A stretch of 64,000 bases of DNA from Rothia nasimurium (GCF_928382285.1 NZ_CAKMSS010000009.1:1-64000), one strand, 5' to 3'. Counted from the stretch's first letter, positions 7,906 through 16,462 are shown. Notes: generated from the sequence alone by a model not told the origin. Numbers and translations: made by a program.

Positions 7906-7972
7906 TGAATGTAACGCTAAATGCCATCTGCACGAGAACCGTTCGCGCTGATGGCATTTAGCGTTACATTCA
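7906..7972. repeat. Palindromic repeat A2 (upstream of DUF559 gene A)
   Basis: A perfect 23-bp inverted repeat (7906-7928 with 7950-7972) around a 21-nt loop (7929-7949). The loop and inner arms are identical to copy A1 over 38 nt. It lies 161 nt upstream of the 7744 start, and about 30 nt from the end of ssuC. With no T tract it is not an obvious terminator. Confidence 0.85.
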
Positions 7973-8003
7973 AGGGTGAGAGACGAACCTCCCACCTCTT
8001 CTT

Positions 8004-8861
8004 CTAGTTGCTGGGGAACCGGGCCTTGACCCAGCGTTCAAATACACCCAGCAGGGCGTCGGTGATCTTACCCAGGATAGCGAGTAGCACGATGGCCAGG
8101 AGCAGGCGGTCGGTGCGGCCGTTATTCTGGGAGTCGGTGAGTAGGAAGCCCAGCCCCATCGAAGCACCGAGCAGTTCGGCGGCGACCAGGAAGAGCCATG
8201 CCTGCGCCAGGGCCAGCCTCAGACCCGAGACCACAGCGGGCAGAACGGCAGGTAGCTGCACGGTGGTAAAGAGGTTGATGCCGCGGACGCCGAAGGTGCG
8301 GGCCGCCTCAACCAGCTTGGGGTCCACGTGGGCTAGGGCCGCCGAGACGGTGGTGTAGACGGGGAAGAAAGCGCCGATAGCGATGAGGGTGACCTTGGAG
8401 TTCTCACCGATGCCGATCCAGAGCAGCAGCAGCGGCACCCAGGCCAGCGACGGCACAGCGCGCAGGGCGCCGATGGTGGGGGCGGCGAGCACCTGGGCCC
8501 AGCGGGAGAGCCCTACCCAGGCTCCGAGCACCAGCCCGAGGATAGCCCCGATGCTGAAGCCCAGAACCACGCGCTGGGTCGAGATAGCAACGTGCAGGCC
8601 GAGCTGCCCGCGTCCTGCCAAATCAAGGGCAGCGGCAACCACCTTCGAAGGGGCAGGGAGCTGCACCGCGCTAAAGACTCCGGCGGTGCTCAGGTACTGC
8701 CAGAGCGCCAGCAGAACCAGGGGAAGCAGGGCGCCGAGCCAGGGTGCCCAGCGGCGGGTGAGCAGGGGGCGGCGGGGTACCTTCGCGGACGCCGGTGTTT
8801 CGGTGCGCGCCAGACGGCGGCGGGTTGCCGGTTGGGTGGTGAGATCAGAGGTAACTGACAT
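8004..8861 (-). CDS. ssuC: Sulfonate/aliphatic sulfur ABC transporter permease
   Basis: 285 residues with about six membrane spans and the BPD-transporter EAA loop (LVEAARTFGVRGINLFTTVQLPAVLPAVVSGLRLAL) that docks on the ATPase. The N-terminal cytosolic tail is basic. It belongs to the SsuC/TauC family and forms the inner-membrane channel for alkanesulfonates or similar organosulfur compounds. It starts 2 nt after the ssuA stop and is last in ssuBAC, whose leader carries a SAM-I riboswitch. Family alone would also allow nitrate or taurine; the SAM riboswitch and the divergent flavin monooxygenase favour sulfur. Confidence 0.88.
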   Translation of the reverse strand: MSVTSDLTTQPATRRRLARTETPASAKVPRRPLLTRRWAPWLGALLPLVLLALWQYLSTAGVFSAVQLPAPSKVVAAALDLAGRGQLGLHVAISTQRVVLGFSIGAILGLVLGAWVGLSRWAQVLAAPTIGALRAVPSLAWVPLLLLWIGIGENSKVTLIAIGAFFPVYTTVSAALAHVDPKLVEAARTFGVRGINLFTTVQLPAVLPAVVSGLRLALAQAWLFLVAAELLGASMGLGFLLTDSQNNGRTDRLLLAIVLLAILGKITDALLGVFERWVKARFPSN

Positions 8862-8863
8862 GA

Positions 8864-9904
8864 TTACTCAGCCACCAGGGTTGAAATGCGGGCGGGGTCG
8901 GCCTTCTGGGCAAAGGTGTCGTTGACGATGCTGCCCAGGGCGGTGTCTACTTCGTCTTGTGAGGCAACGTCGCCGGATTCAACCAGGTAGGGGCCGACCT
9001 TCTCCAGTACGGCGAGCTGCTTGTCGCCGGGTACGTTATCGATATCGAGGTAGGTGCGGTCCCAGACGACCTGGGCGGTTTCAAGCTCAATTCCGGAGCC
9101 GTCCGCCAGAATCTGCACGGCCTCTTCTTCGTTGGCGAGTGCCCATTCGCGGGCGTATTCGTAGACGTCAACGATGGTCTGGGCGGCTTCGGGGTCGCTC
9201 TCGATGAAGTCCTCGGTGGCGTTCAGGAAGCCGTAGGTGTTGAAGTCGACGTTGCGGTAGAAGAGGGTGTTGCCGTCCTCAATTTCGGCGCTGGCCATGA
9301 TGGGGTCAAGGCCGCTCCAGGCGTCTACGGTGCCCTGGTTGAGGGCGGTGCGGCCGTCGGCGTGCTGTAGCTGCTCGATGGTGACCTCATCGGGTGACAC
9401 ACCTGCTTCTTCAAGAGCTTGGAGCAGGAAGAAGTAGGGATCGGTGCCCTTGGTGACGGCTACCTTTTTACCGGCCAGGTCTTTCACCGATGAGACACCG
9501 GTGTCGGTGCGGGTCACCAGAGCTGACCACTCGGGCTGGGAGTAGAGGTCAATCACCTGAATGGGGGAGCCGTTGGAGCGAGCCAGCAGGGCAGCTGAGC
9601 CCGCGGTGGAACCCACGTCAATCGCACCGGAGCGCAGGGCCTCATTAGCCTTGTTTGAACCGGCTGACTGTACCCACTCGACGTCCTTACCCTGCTCTTG
9701 TAGGGCGGTCTCAAGCCAGCCCTTTTCCTTGATAATCAGGGAGAGCGGGTTGTAGGTGGCGTAGTCGATGGTGACGGTGGTGTCGCCCGCTGCTGCAGAA
9801 GTATCGGCGGTCGAGGCGTTTTCCCCTGCCAGGCACCCGGTCAGTAGCAGGGTGCCGGTTGCGAGCAGGGCAGAAGTGGTGGTGAGACGAGAAATGAGTG
9901 ACAT
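8864..9904 (-). CDS. ssuA: Sulfonate ABC transporter substrate-binding lipoprotein
   Basis: 346 residues. The N-terminus has a lipoprotein signal with lipobox LLLTGC (Cys at about residue 24), so it is predicted to be anchored on the outer face of the membrane. The mature protein has the SsuA/NMT1-like fold: TIDYATYNPLSLIIKEKGWLE, VDVGSTAGSAALLA, then VKDLAGKKVAVTKGTDPYFFLLQALEEAGV. It should bind an aliphatic sulfonate or sulfate ester and deliver it to SsuC. It lies between ssuB (8 nt away) and ssuC (2 nt away). The ligand is inferred from context. Confidence 0.88.
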   Translation of the reverse strand: MSLISRLTTTSALLATGTLLLTGCLAGENASTADTSAAAGDTTVTIDYATYNPLSLIIKEKGWLETALQEQGKDVEWVQSAGSNKANEALRSGAIDVGSTAGSAALLARSNGSPIQVIDLYSQPEWSALVTRTDTGVSSVKDLAGKKVAVTKGTDPYFFLLQALEEAGVSPDEVTIEQLQHADGRTALNQGTVDAWSGLDPIMASAEIEDGNTLFYRNVDFNTYGFLNATEDFIESDPEAAQTIVDVYEYAREWALANEEEAVQILADGSGIELETAQVVWDRTYLDIDNVPGDKQLAVLEKVGPYLVESGDVASQDEVDTALGSIVNDTFAQKADPARISTLVAE

Positions 9905-9912
9905 GTGTGTTC

Positions 9913-10719
9913 CTAGTGTTCTTCAACGCCGAGTTCGGCCAAAAGTTCTTTGCGCAGGGACGAGAGCGCGGGGTTGCCGCGGTCGCGCGGGCGGTGGTCG
10001 GGCACCTCAACAATGCGGGCAATCGTCGCGGGCGCGGCGGGGTCCGGCTTACCCAGCACAATCACCCGGTCTGAGAGGTAGAGGGCCTCTTCCACATCGT
10101 GGGTGACCAGCAGGACGGTGGCCGGGTCGTGGGCATGAATATCGAGCAGCAAATCCTGCATGTTGATGCGGGTCAGGGCATCAAGGGCGCCGAAGGGCTC
10201 ATCGAGCAGAAGGACGCCGGGGTTCCGCGCCAGCGCCCGAGCCAGGGAAGCGCGCTGAGCCATGCCACCGGAAATCTCACGGGGGCGGTGCTGGGCGTAG
10301 TCTGCCAGCCCCACGACATCCAGAAGGCGGGCAACCTGCTCGCGGGCGGCGTCCTTGGGGGTACCCTTGGGCAGACCCAGCGCCACGTTCTTCTCAACGG
10401 TGCGCCAGGGCAGTAGGCGAGGCTCCTGGAAACCAATAGCCACACGGGAATCGAGACCCCGTACCGGGCTACCGTCAATCGTGACGGTACCGGCGGTCGC
10501 TGCCCCCAGGCCGGCAGCAGCCCGCAAGAGAGTCGACTTGCCGCAGCCCGAGGAGCCAATAATCGAGATAATCTCACCGGGGTAGGCGGTAAACGACACG
10601 TTTTCAAGGACGGTGCGGGTCTCCCCGCGCTCGCCGATGAAGGTCTTGCCGACGGCATTGAAGTCAATTTCGCAGGCGGTGAGGGTGGTGGGGGTGCGTT
10701 CTAGCGTGGGTGCGCTCAT
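9913..10719 (-). CDS. ssuB: Sulfonate ABC transporter ATP-binding protein
   Basis: 268 residues with Walker A GSSGCGKST, Q-loop GFQEPRLLPW, signature ISGGMAQRASLARAL, Walker B VLLLDEPFGALD and H-loop LLVTHDVEEAL. The LLPW..V..N segment is typical of SsuB/TauB ATPases. The ATG at 10719 is chosen over an upstream in-frame start because GGAG lies 6-7 nt before it and upstream sequence is riboswitch RNA. First gene of ssuBAC. The ribosome-binding site is part of the P1 3' strand of the SAM-I riboswitch, implying repression when SAM is plentiful. Confidence 0.9.
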   Translation of the reverse strand: MSAPTLERTPTTLTACEIDFNAVGKTFIGERGETRTVLENVSFTAYPGEIISIIGSSGCGKSTLLRAAAGLGAATAGTVTIDGSPVRGLDSRVAIGFQEPRLLPWRTVEKNVALGLPKGTPKDAAREQVARLLDVVGLADYAQHRPREISGGMAQRASLARALARNPGVLLLDEPFGALDALTRINMQDLLLDIHAHDPATVLLVTHDVEEALYLSDRVIVLGKPDPAAPATIARIVEVPDHRPRDRGNPALSSLRKELLAELGVEEH

Positions 10720-10726
10720 GCTTTCT

Positions 10727-10814
10727 CCATCGTCTCTTGGCGTTAGCACCGACCCCTGGTGTAGGGAGGTTGCTGCGACGTCGTTGAGCCAAGTCTCTCG
10801 GTCGCTCTGGATGG
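10727..10814 (-). promoter_or_regulatory. SAM-I (S-box) riboswitch of the ssu operon
   Basis: The minus strand reads CCATCCAGAGCGACCGAGAG, then ACTTGGCTCAACGAC, GTCGCAGCAACC and GGTGCTAACGCC, the conserved S-box core. P1 pairs CCATC (10810-10814) with GATGG (10727-10731), P2 pairs GCGAC with GTCGC. The GATGGAG strand overlaps the ssuB ribosome-binding site, the same translational design as the acsA copy. Sulfonate transport is a common S-box target. Confidence 0.87.
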
Positions 10815-11018
10815 TTGACGCTCTCAACGCTAGGGGCCGGTGCCGCGGCCGGGCAAGAGTATGACGCGGTATTTCGCCTGGTTACGAGTGTGACGCTGTG
10901 GGTAAAACTGACCGAAACTCGCTGCCCGGTTACACGCGACTCACCCCGTGCCACAATGTGAAACGTAGCCTCAGATGCTTGCACCTGGGCGGGCCGGGCG
11001 GGCTACACTAAATCTCAA

Positions 11019-11096
11019 GATCAAGAGTCCCAACGTCAAGCTCTGGCTAGTTGGGCGGCAACCCTCTCCCGTAGCGGGGTGCCCCAGATGAGGATC
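11019..11096 (+). promoter_or_regulatory. SAM-IV riboswitch
   Basis: Matches the actinobacterial SAM-IV layout: GATCAAGAGTCCCAACGTCA, AGCTCTGGCTAGTTGGGCGG, CAACCCTC, then CGGGGTGCCCCAGATGAGG, closed by GATC. P1 pairs GATC at 11019-11022 and 11093-11096; P2 pairs CCCAAC with GTTGGG. It precedes an intrinsic terminator (11124-11157) and the flavin monooxygenase gene, so SAM probably controls transcription here. It differs in class from the SAM-I element 200 nt away on the other strand. Confidence 0.87.
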
Positions 11097-11123
11097 AGGC
11101 AGTAATGCAAGTACGGCGCAACC

Positions 11124-11157
11124 AGGCGCCACCTTCGCGAAGGCTCGGCGCCTTTTA
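11124..11157 (+). terminator. Riboswitch-controlled terminator
   Basis: AGGCGCC/GGCGCCT stem (11124-11130 with 11147-11153), with inner CCTT/AAGG pairing, followed by a T-rich run. It lies between the SAM-IV aptamer and the start at 11229, as expected for a transcriptional off-switch. Confidence 0.7.
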
Positions 11158-11228
11158 CTTTTGGGTAAGGACGCCGGTGGCAGCACGGGCGCGAGGGGCC
11201 AAGCACCACCTGTGAAAGGGCCCGGTTC

Positions 11229-12695
11229 ATGACCGAGAAGAAGCGCATCGTCGTCAACGCCTTCGATATGACTACCACTAGCCACCAGAGCTTTGGTTTG
11301 TGGCGTCACCCCCGCAACCGTGCGGATGAGTACAACACCATCAAGTACTGGACCGACCTGGCTAAGGTCTGCGAGAAGGGTCTGTTCGATGCTGTCTTTA
11401 TCGCTGACGTGGTGGGTGTCTACGATGTCTACAAGGATTCAGTAGCTCCCGTGCTGAAGGATGGCGCCCAGGTTCCTGTGGGTGACCCCTTCCTGCAGAT
11501 TTCTGCTATGGCCGCTGTCACCGAGCACCTGGGCTTTGGCGTGACCGCCGCTGTGACCTACAACCAGCCCTACACTCTGGCCCGCTCTTACTCCACCCTG
11601 GATCACCTGACCGGTGGTCGCGTGGGCTTCAATGTGGTGACCTCCTACCTTCAGTCTGCTGCTGAGAACCAGGGTCTGCCCGGTCAGATTGAGCACGATG
11701 AGCGGTACGAGATTGCCGAAGAGTTCCTCGACGTCTGCTACAAGCTGTGGGAAGGTTCGTGGGAGGACGGCTCTGTGCCCCGCGACCGTGAAAACGGTGT
11801 CTTTGCTGACCCCTCTAAGGTTCACCCCATCCTGCACAAGGGCAAGTACTTCCAGGTGCCCGGCATCGCCCTGACCGAGCCTTCACCCCAGCGCACCCCC
11901 GTGATTTTCCAGGCCGGTGCGTCCTCCCGCGGTCAGGCTTTCTCGAGCCAGCACGCCGAGGCTATCTTCATTACCGCCCTGCGCCCCCACCTGACCAAGG
12001 TGCTGACCGAACGCATCCGTAACGAGGCTGAAAAGGCCGGCCGCAAGCGCGATGACGTCAAGATCCTGGCTATGCTCTCCGTCGTTGTGGACGAGACCGA
12101 CGAGAAGGCCCAGGCCAAGTACGCCGAGTACCTCAAGTACCAGAATGTTGAGGCGTCCCAGGGCATCATCGGCGGCTGGAGCGGTCTTGACCTGGACCAG
12201 TTCGATGAGGACGAGGCCCTCAAGTACGTTGAGACCGAGTCTATCCAGTCCTTCCTGACCCCCTTCACCCTGCAGGATAAGGAGAAGGAGTGGACCCGCA
12301 AGGACATCGCCGAGCACTGCGCCACCGGCGGTATGGGTGCGGTTCTGGTGGGCTCCCCCCAGACCGTTGCCGATGAGCTGGAGAAGTGGATTGACGAGGG
12401 CGGCCTGGACGGCATCAACCTGGCCTACCATGTTTCCCCCGGCTCCTTTGAGGACTTCGTTGAGTTCGTCGTCCCCGAGCTGCAGAAGCGCGGCCGCTAC
12501 CGCACCGCTTATGAGGGTTCCACCCTGCGTGAGAGCCTCTTTGGTGAGGGCAACAAGTATGTGGACGAGCGCCACCCGGCTGCCAAGTACCGCGGCGCCT
12601 ACGCGGGCAAGCCCTCTGCTGCTGACACCCCGGCTCGTGACTTCCTCAAGCTGGCGCTTGAGAACGCTGAGAAGGCTGAGGCCGCAGGCCACTAG
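11229..12695 (+). CDS. NtaA/SnaA/DszA-type flavin-dependent monooxygenase
   Basis: 488 residues of the bacterial luciferase-like (LLM) class: FDMTTTSHQSFGLWRHP at the N-terminus, LDHLTGGRVGFNVVTSY (near residue 130) and PVIFQAGASSRGQAFSSQHAEAIF are typical of the NtaA/SnaA/DszA/SoxA subgroup. They use FMNH2 from a separate reductase to oxidise sulfur or nitrogen compounds such as sulfones. The SAM-IV leader and the divergent ssuBAC transporter imply a role in releasing sulfur from an organosulfur compound. Substrate unknown; no partner reductase is seen nearby. GAAAGGG precedes the ATG. Confidence 0.85.
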   Translation: MTEKKRIVVNAFDMTTTSHQSFGLWRHPRNRADEYNTIKYWTDLAKVCEKGLFDAVFIADVVGVYDVYKDSVAPVLKDGAQVPVGDPFLQISAMAAVTEHLGFGVTAAVTYNQPYTLARSYSTLDHLTGGRVGFNVVTSYLQSAAENQGLPGQIEHDERYEIAEEFLDVCYKLWEGSWEDGSVPRDRENGVFADPSKVHPILHKGKYFQVPGIALTEPSPQRTPVIFQAGASSRGQAFSSQHAEAIFITALRPHLTKVLTERIRNEAEKAGRKRDDVKILAMLSVVVDETDEKAQAKYAEYLKYQNVEASQGIIGGWSGLDLDQFDEDEALKYVETESIQSFLTPFTLQDKEKEWTRKDIAEHCATGGMGAVLVGSPQTVADELEKWIDEGGLDGINLAYHVSPGSFEDFVEFVVPELQKRGRYRTAYEGSTLRESLFGEGNKYVDERHPAAKYRGAYAGKPSAADTPARDFLKLALENAEKAEAAGH

Positions 12696-12707
12696 GTCTT
12701 AGAGCTG

Positions 12708-12767
12708 TAAGGACGCCGCCCCGCACCTTCCTGCCAACGGGCAGGGGAGTGCGGGGCGGCGTCCTTA
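12708..12767. terminator. Long hairpin terminator, GGACGCC family (copy T1)
   Basis: A perfect 19-bp outer stem (12708-12726 with 12749-12767) with an inner CCTGCC/GGCAGG stem, between convergent genes. T residues follow on the plus side (TTATCTTCTTT). It shares the outer GGACGCCG and inner GGCAGGGGAG with hairpins at 36909, 58449 and inside recR. Confidence 0.8.
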
Positions 12768-12790
12768 TCTTCTTTATGCCGTGCCGACGG

Positions 12791-14290
12791 TTAGAGCAGG
12801 GCGCTCCACAGGCGGCAGAGGTTCTCGGCAACCTTCTGGTGGTTGGGGCGGTTGACCCACTCGTCGTAGCGCAGGCGCTTGCAGCGGGAGATGTAGTCCC
12901 GGGCTACGCCTTCGAGTTCCTGCACCATAGCCTTGCCCACGATAAAAGTGGAGACCTCAAAGTTGAGGGCGAAGGAGCGGGGGTCCATGTTGGAGGAGCC
13001 GATGAAGGTGATTTCGTCGTCCACAATCATGAACTTGGAGTGCAGAACGGTGGGGCCGGGGTACTGCTGAATGTTCACACCCGAGCGGAGCAGCTGCTCG
13101 TAGTAGGAGCGCTGCCCCATAATCGGCAGGAACTGGTCGCCCTTCTCGCAGACGATCAGGGTCACGTCGATACCCGAGAGTGCCATGTTGGTTAGGGCCT
13201 GCAGCAAGGTTTCTTCGGGTACGAAGTAGGGGGAGCAGATGATGATGCGTTCTTCTGCGTTGTAAATCAGGTGGTTGATCAGGCGCAGGTTGTTTTCGGT
13301 TTCGAAACCGGGGCCAGAAGGCACGATTTGGGCGAGCGGACGCTGGCCCTCCTGCCCTGCCTCATCGTGGGCTTCGATGTCGGCGTCGATTTCATCGAGC
13401 AGGAGTTCCTTGGTTTCGGCATACCAGTCGGAGACAAAAACCGCGTTGAGCTCGTGCACGACGGGGCCGGTGCAGAAGAAGGAGAGGTCCTTCCACACTA
13501 GGCCCTTTTTGATGTTGCCCTTGAGATTGTAGGTGCTATCGATAGCATTCTGGGAGCCGGAGAAAGCCAGCTCGCCATCGATGACCACAATCTTGCGGTG
13601 GTTGCGCAGGTCGGGCCGCTGCCACTGGCCCTTCCAGGGCTTGAGGGGCAGCATGAGCCGCCAGGGTACCCCTGCATCGTTGAGCTTGCGCTGGAGTTCC
13701 TTCCAGCGGGGGTACTTGCGGGACCCGATATGGTCGATGAGCACGTGAACCGCTACACCGCGCTGGTGGGCGCGCACCAGGGCATCCCAGAGGGGCTCTG
13801 TGGTGCTATCGAGGGCGGTGATGTAGAACTCGAAGTGAACGTACTTCTTAGCCTGGTCGATTTTCTCGGCGATTTCCTGCAGGGCCGCATTGTTGTCGTG
13901 GCGTAGCTCGAAGTCGTTGCCGCCAATCAGGGGCAGGGCACCGAGCTTGTAGTTGAGGTTAGCTGCCACCCGCGCAGGCTCAGAGAGCTCCGGGTCGCCC
14001 AGCACGGCGTCATCCCCCTCGATGGAGTCCTTAATAATCTGGTTCATGCTGCGCTGGCGGCTGCGGCGGTGCCGGGGCACCAGGTTGGAACCAAAAATCA
14101 AGAAAGCAAACAGGCCCACGAAGGGAATAAAGAAAATCGCCATCAGCCAGCCGAGCGCGACCACCGGTTTACGGTTGTAGGGCAACCAGAAAATAACGGT
14201 GATGCGGATGAGGATATCGATAACGACCAGGGTTATCGAGAGCCAATCCGGCAGGTTCGTGATATCGAGAAAAGGTAGGCTGAAGTTCAC
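12791..14290 (-). CDS. cls: Cardiolipin synthase
   Basis: 499 residues. Two N-terminal membrane segments (about residues 14-60) precede two phospholipase-D domains with HKD motifs: NHRKIVVIDGELAFSGSQN (near residue 230) and LHSKFMIVDDEITFIGSSNMD (near residue 415). It joins two phosphatidylglycerol molecules, or PG and CDP-diacylglycerol, into cardiolipin at the membrane. Length matches bacterial ClsA-type enzymes. The start is GTG at 14290 after GAAAGG. It is monocistronic; the divergent TetR gene begins about 140 nt away. Confidence 0.92.
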   Translation of the reverse strand: MNFSLPFLDITNLPDWLSITLVVIDILIRITVIFWLPYNRKPVVALGWLMAIFFIPFVGLFAFLIFGSNLVPRHRRSRQRSMNQIIKDSIEGDDAVLGDPELSEPARVAANLNYKLGALPLIGGNDFELRHDNNAALQEIAEKIDQAKKYVHFEFYITALDSTTEPLWDALVRAHQRGVAVHVLIDHIGSRKYPRWKELQRKLNDAGVPWRLMLPLKPWKGQWQRPDLRNHRKIVVIDGELAFSGSQNAIDSTYNLKGNIKKGLVWKDLSFFCTGPVVHELNAVFVSDWYAETKELLLDEIDADIEAHDEAGQEGQRPLAQIVPSGPGFETENNLRLINHLIYNAEERIIICSPYFVPEETLLQALTNMALSGIDVTLIVCEKGDQFLPIMGQRSYYEQLLRSGVNIQQYPGPTVLHSKFMIVDDEITFIGSSNMDPRSFALNFEVSTFIVGKAMVQELEGVARDYISRCKRLRYDEWVNRPNHQKVAENLCRLWSALL

Positions 14291-14431
14291 CTTTCTAAGT
14301 CTACCCGGGGTCCGAGTGCGGGGTGGGGCTTGTCCACATAGTCAGAAAGCTCTCTACGCGCGATGCTCGTACCCTGCCCGTAATATCTCACCTAGCTTAG
14401 GTTCTCTGCACCTCTGCAATAGACTGGTGGT

Positions 14432-15088
14432 GTGAAGAAACCCGAGAAGTCCGTGCGCCAGCAGCGCCGGGAGCGAACCCACACCGCGATTCACGAGGCC
14501 GCGCTCAAGCTTGTGCTTGAGAAGGGCCTCAAAGCCACCACTACCGACGAAATCGCTGAAGCTGCCGGGGTCAGCCCCCGCACCCTCTTCAACTACTTCG
14601 CCAGTAAAGAGGACGCCGTGCTCGGCCTGCGCGCCCCCGTCATCACCGATGACATCCTGCAGCGCGATGCTGCCCGCCAGGACCTCTACATCTTTGAGCG
14701 CGTCGCCCACCTGATGCTCGACATCATGGTCGCATCGGTCGACAGCCCTACCTACCCGCAGGTGCGCCCCCTGGTGCAGGAGTACCCGGAGCTGCGCTAC
14801 CGCCTGAAAACCCACCATATCGAGTGTGAAAAGACCCTGGCTGACCTGCTGCGCACCGTCAACTGGGTGGAGTTCAGCGCGAGCGGACGCCGCGGCCCCT
14901 GGCCCTACCTGCCCGAAAGTGAAGCCGGGGAAGGAGCCTCAGAGCCCCGCCTGCGTGCAGCCCTCTGTATCACTTCGGCCCTGCTCCGCTATATGGACTA
15001 CACCCGAGGCGTCCCCGAGGGTACTGAGCGCGATGAGGTAATCCGCGAGGCCGTGCAGACCTTCCGCCACCTGCTGCGCGAGGACTAG
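14432..15088 (+). CDS. TetR/AcrR-family regulator
   Basis: 218 residues. A TetR helix-turn-helix occupies residues 12-58: RERTHTAIHEAALKLVLEKG, then TTDEIAEAAGVSPRTLFNYFASKEDAVL. The C-terminal ligand domain has no recognisable specificity. GTG start at 14432 without a strong ribosome-binding site; no better downstream start exists before the DNA-binding domain. The neighbour upstream is divergent cls; downstream is the 2-hydroxyacid dehydrogenase after 111 nt. Target unknown. Confidence 0.85.
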   Translation: MKKPEKSVRQQRRERTHTAIHEAALKLVLEKGLKATTTDEIAEAAGVSPRTLFNYFASKEDAVLGLRAPVITDDILQRDAARQDLYIFERVAHLMLDIMVASVDSPTYPQVRPLVQEYPELRYRLKTHHIECEKTLADLLRTVNWVEFSASGRRGPWPYLPESEAGEGASEPRLRAALCITSALLRYMDYTRGVPEGTERDEVIREAVQTFRHLLRED

Positions 15089-15199
15089 CCGCGGCCCTGT
15101 CCGTCATGCTGCGTCACGGGTAGGCCTGGCAGGGTCCTGCGGGGGTAAAGTGGCTAGTGGGTGCCCCCGCGCCTAAAACTTGGAACAAAGGAGTACACC

Positions 15200-16162
15200 A
15201 TGAAGATTCTTCTGCCCACATCAATCACCCTTGACCAGAGCGCCCTGGGCGCTGAAGCCGGCGACGAGCTGGTCAGCTACGACCCCACCGTCAACATCGC
15301 CCCCGAACACCACGACGCCGACGTACTGGTGGCATGGGGCAACACCAACGACCAGCTCAAGGACGCCGCAGCCCACCTTCAGCAGGTAGAGCTGGTCCAG
15401 GCCCTGCTGGCAGGCCCCGACCAGGCACGCGCCGCGGGCTTCCGCCCCGAGGCTGTCATCGCCTCCGGTAGCGGCCTGCACTCTAAGACCGTTGCCGAAC
15501 ACACCCTGGCCCTGGCCCTGAATTTCGTGCGTTTCCTACCCACCCTGGCCGAACACCAGGCACAGAAGAACTGGGCCACCGAGCTGGGCGGCCCCCAGGA
15601 GCTGCACCCGGCCGACCAGGTCACCACCCTGCTCGGCGCTAAGGTCACCATCTGGGGCTTCGGTTCCATCGGCCAGGCAACCGCCCGCCTCTTCGACGCC
15701 TTCGGCGCCGACGTCACCGGCATCGCCCGCTCCGCCGGTGAACGCGCAGGCTTCCCCGTAGTAGCTACCGACGAGATTGACTCAGTCCTAGAGACCACCG
15801 ACATTCTGGTCATGATTCTGCCCAACTCCGAGGAAACCAAGAACTCCCTCGATGCAGCCCGTCTGGCCAAGCTGCCCCAGCGGGCCTATGTCATCAACGT
15901 CGGCCGCGGCCCCACCGTCAACGAAGCTGACCTGATTGAAGCCCTCAACTCAGGGAGCATCGCCGGTGCCGCCATCGACGTGGTGGTCGAAGAACCCCTG
16001 CCCTCCAGCGACCCCCTGTGGGATGCCAAGAACATCATCATCACCCCCCACTCAGCGGGCGGCCGCCCCGTCGAGCCCGAAGCCCTCATCAAGCAGAACC
16101 TACAGGCCCTGCGCGACGCCCGCGCGGGTAAGGACGCCAACTGGCGCAACAAGATGAATTAG
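15200..16162 (+). CDS. D-isomer 2-hydroxyacid dehydrogenase
   Basis: 320 residues. NAD-binding Rossmann domain with GFGSIGQATARLFDAFGADV (near residue 155), DILVMILPNSEETKN, and the catalytic set seen as NVGRGPTVNEADL (Arg), VVVEEPLPSSDPLW (Glu) and HSAGGRPVEPE (His). Family enzymes reduce 2-oxoacids or oxidise D-2-hydroxyacids (glyoxylate/hydroxypyruvate, phosphoglycerate). It lacks the ACT/ASB domains of SerA, so serine biosynthesis is unlikely. The start at 15200 has AAAGGAG 6 nt upstream. Confidence 0.87.
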   Translation: MKILLPTSITLDQSALGAEAGDELVSYDPTVNIAPEHHDADVLVAWGNTNDQLKDAAAHLQQVELVQALLAGPDQARAAGFRPEAVIASGSGLHSKTVAEHTLALALNFVRFLPTLAEHQAQKNWATELGGPQELHPADQVTTLLGAKVTIWGFGSIGQATARLFDAFGADVTGIARSAGERAGFPVVATDEIDSVLETTDILVMILPNSEETKNSLDAARLAKLPQRAYVINVGRGPTVNEADLIEALNSGSIAGAAIDVVVEEPLPSSDPLWDAKNIIITPHSAGGRPVEPEALIKQNLQALRDARAGKDANWRNKMN

Positions 16163-16187
16163 GGATTCAGTGTCGGGGTAGGGCGAG

Positions 16188-16440
16188 TAATGCAGTGCCC
16201 GTGCTAGCGCCAGCTGACCCTCTCGGGCTCGCGCTGGGGCGCTCGCCCGATTCACGCCAGCCCCAGCCAGCTGGCTTCTAGCACGGGCACCGCATTATGC
16301 CTGTTCCCTCGGCATCTTCAAGTATGCGGGCAAAGCAGGCTCACAGCGAAGCTGTTGGCTCGGGGCTGGCGTGAATCGCCCGTGAGCGCTAGCGAACCGG
16401 CGAGAGGGTCGGCAGCGAGCGTGAGCCTGTGAAGCCCGCA
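16188..16440. repeat. Composite structure of interleaved inverted repeats
   Basis: Three overlapping inverted repeats fill this gap. A/A': 16188-16207 with 16278-16297 (19 of 20 pair), extended inward by GCCAGCTG/CAGCTGGC. C/C': 16325-16344 with 16421-16440. The loop of the first (B, 16217-16264) is largely complementary to the loop of the second (B', 16362-16409), notably GATTCACGCCAGCCCC with its complement. The order A-B-A'-C-B'-C' would let two hairpins kiss. No reading frame or known RNA class is recognised. Confidence 0.7.
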
Positions 16441-16462
16441 AAACTTTATTGATCTCTGGGTA

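Noticed and set aside
6738-7972. CRISPR-like repeats
   Set aside because: Only two copies exist, separated by a gene of 0.9 kb, each self-complementary over its full length; no spacers or cas genes.
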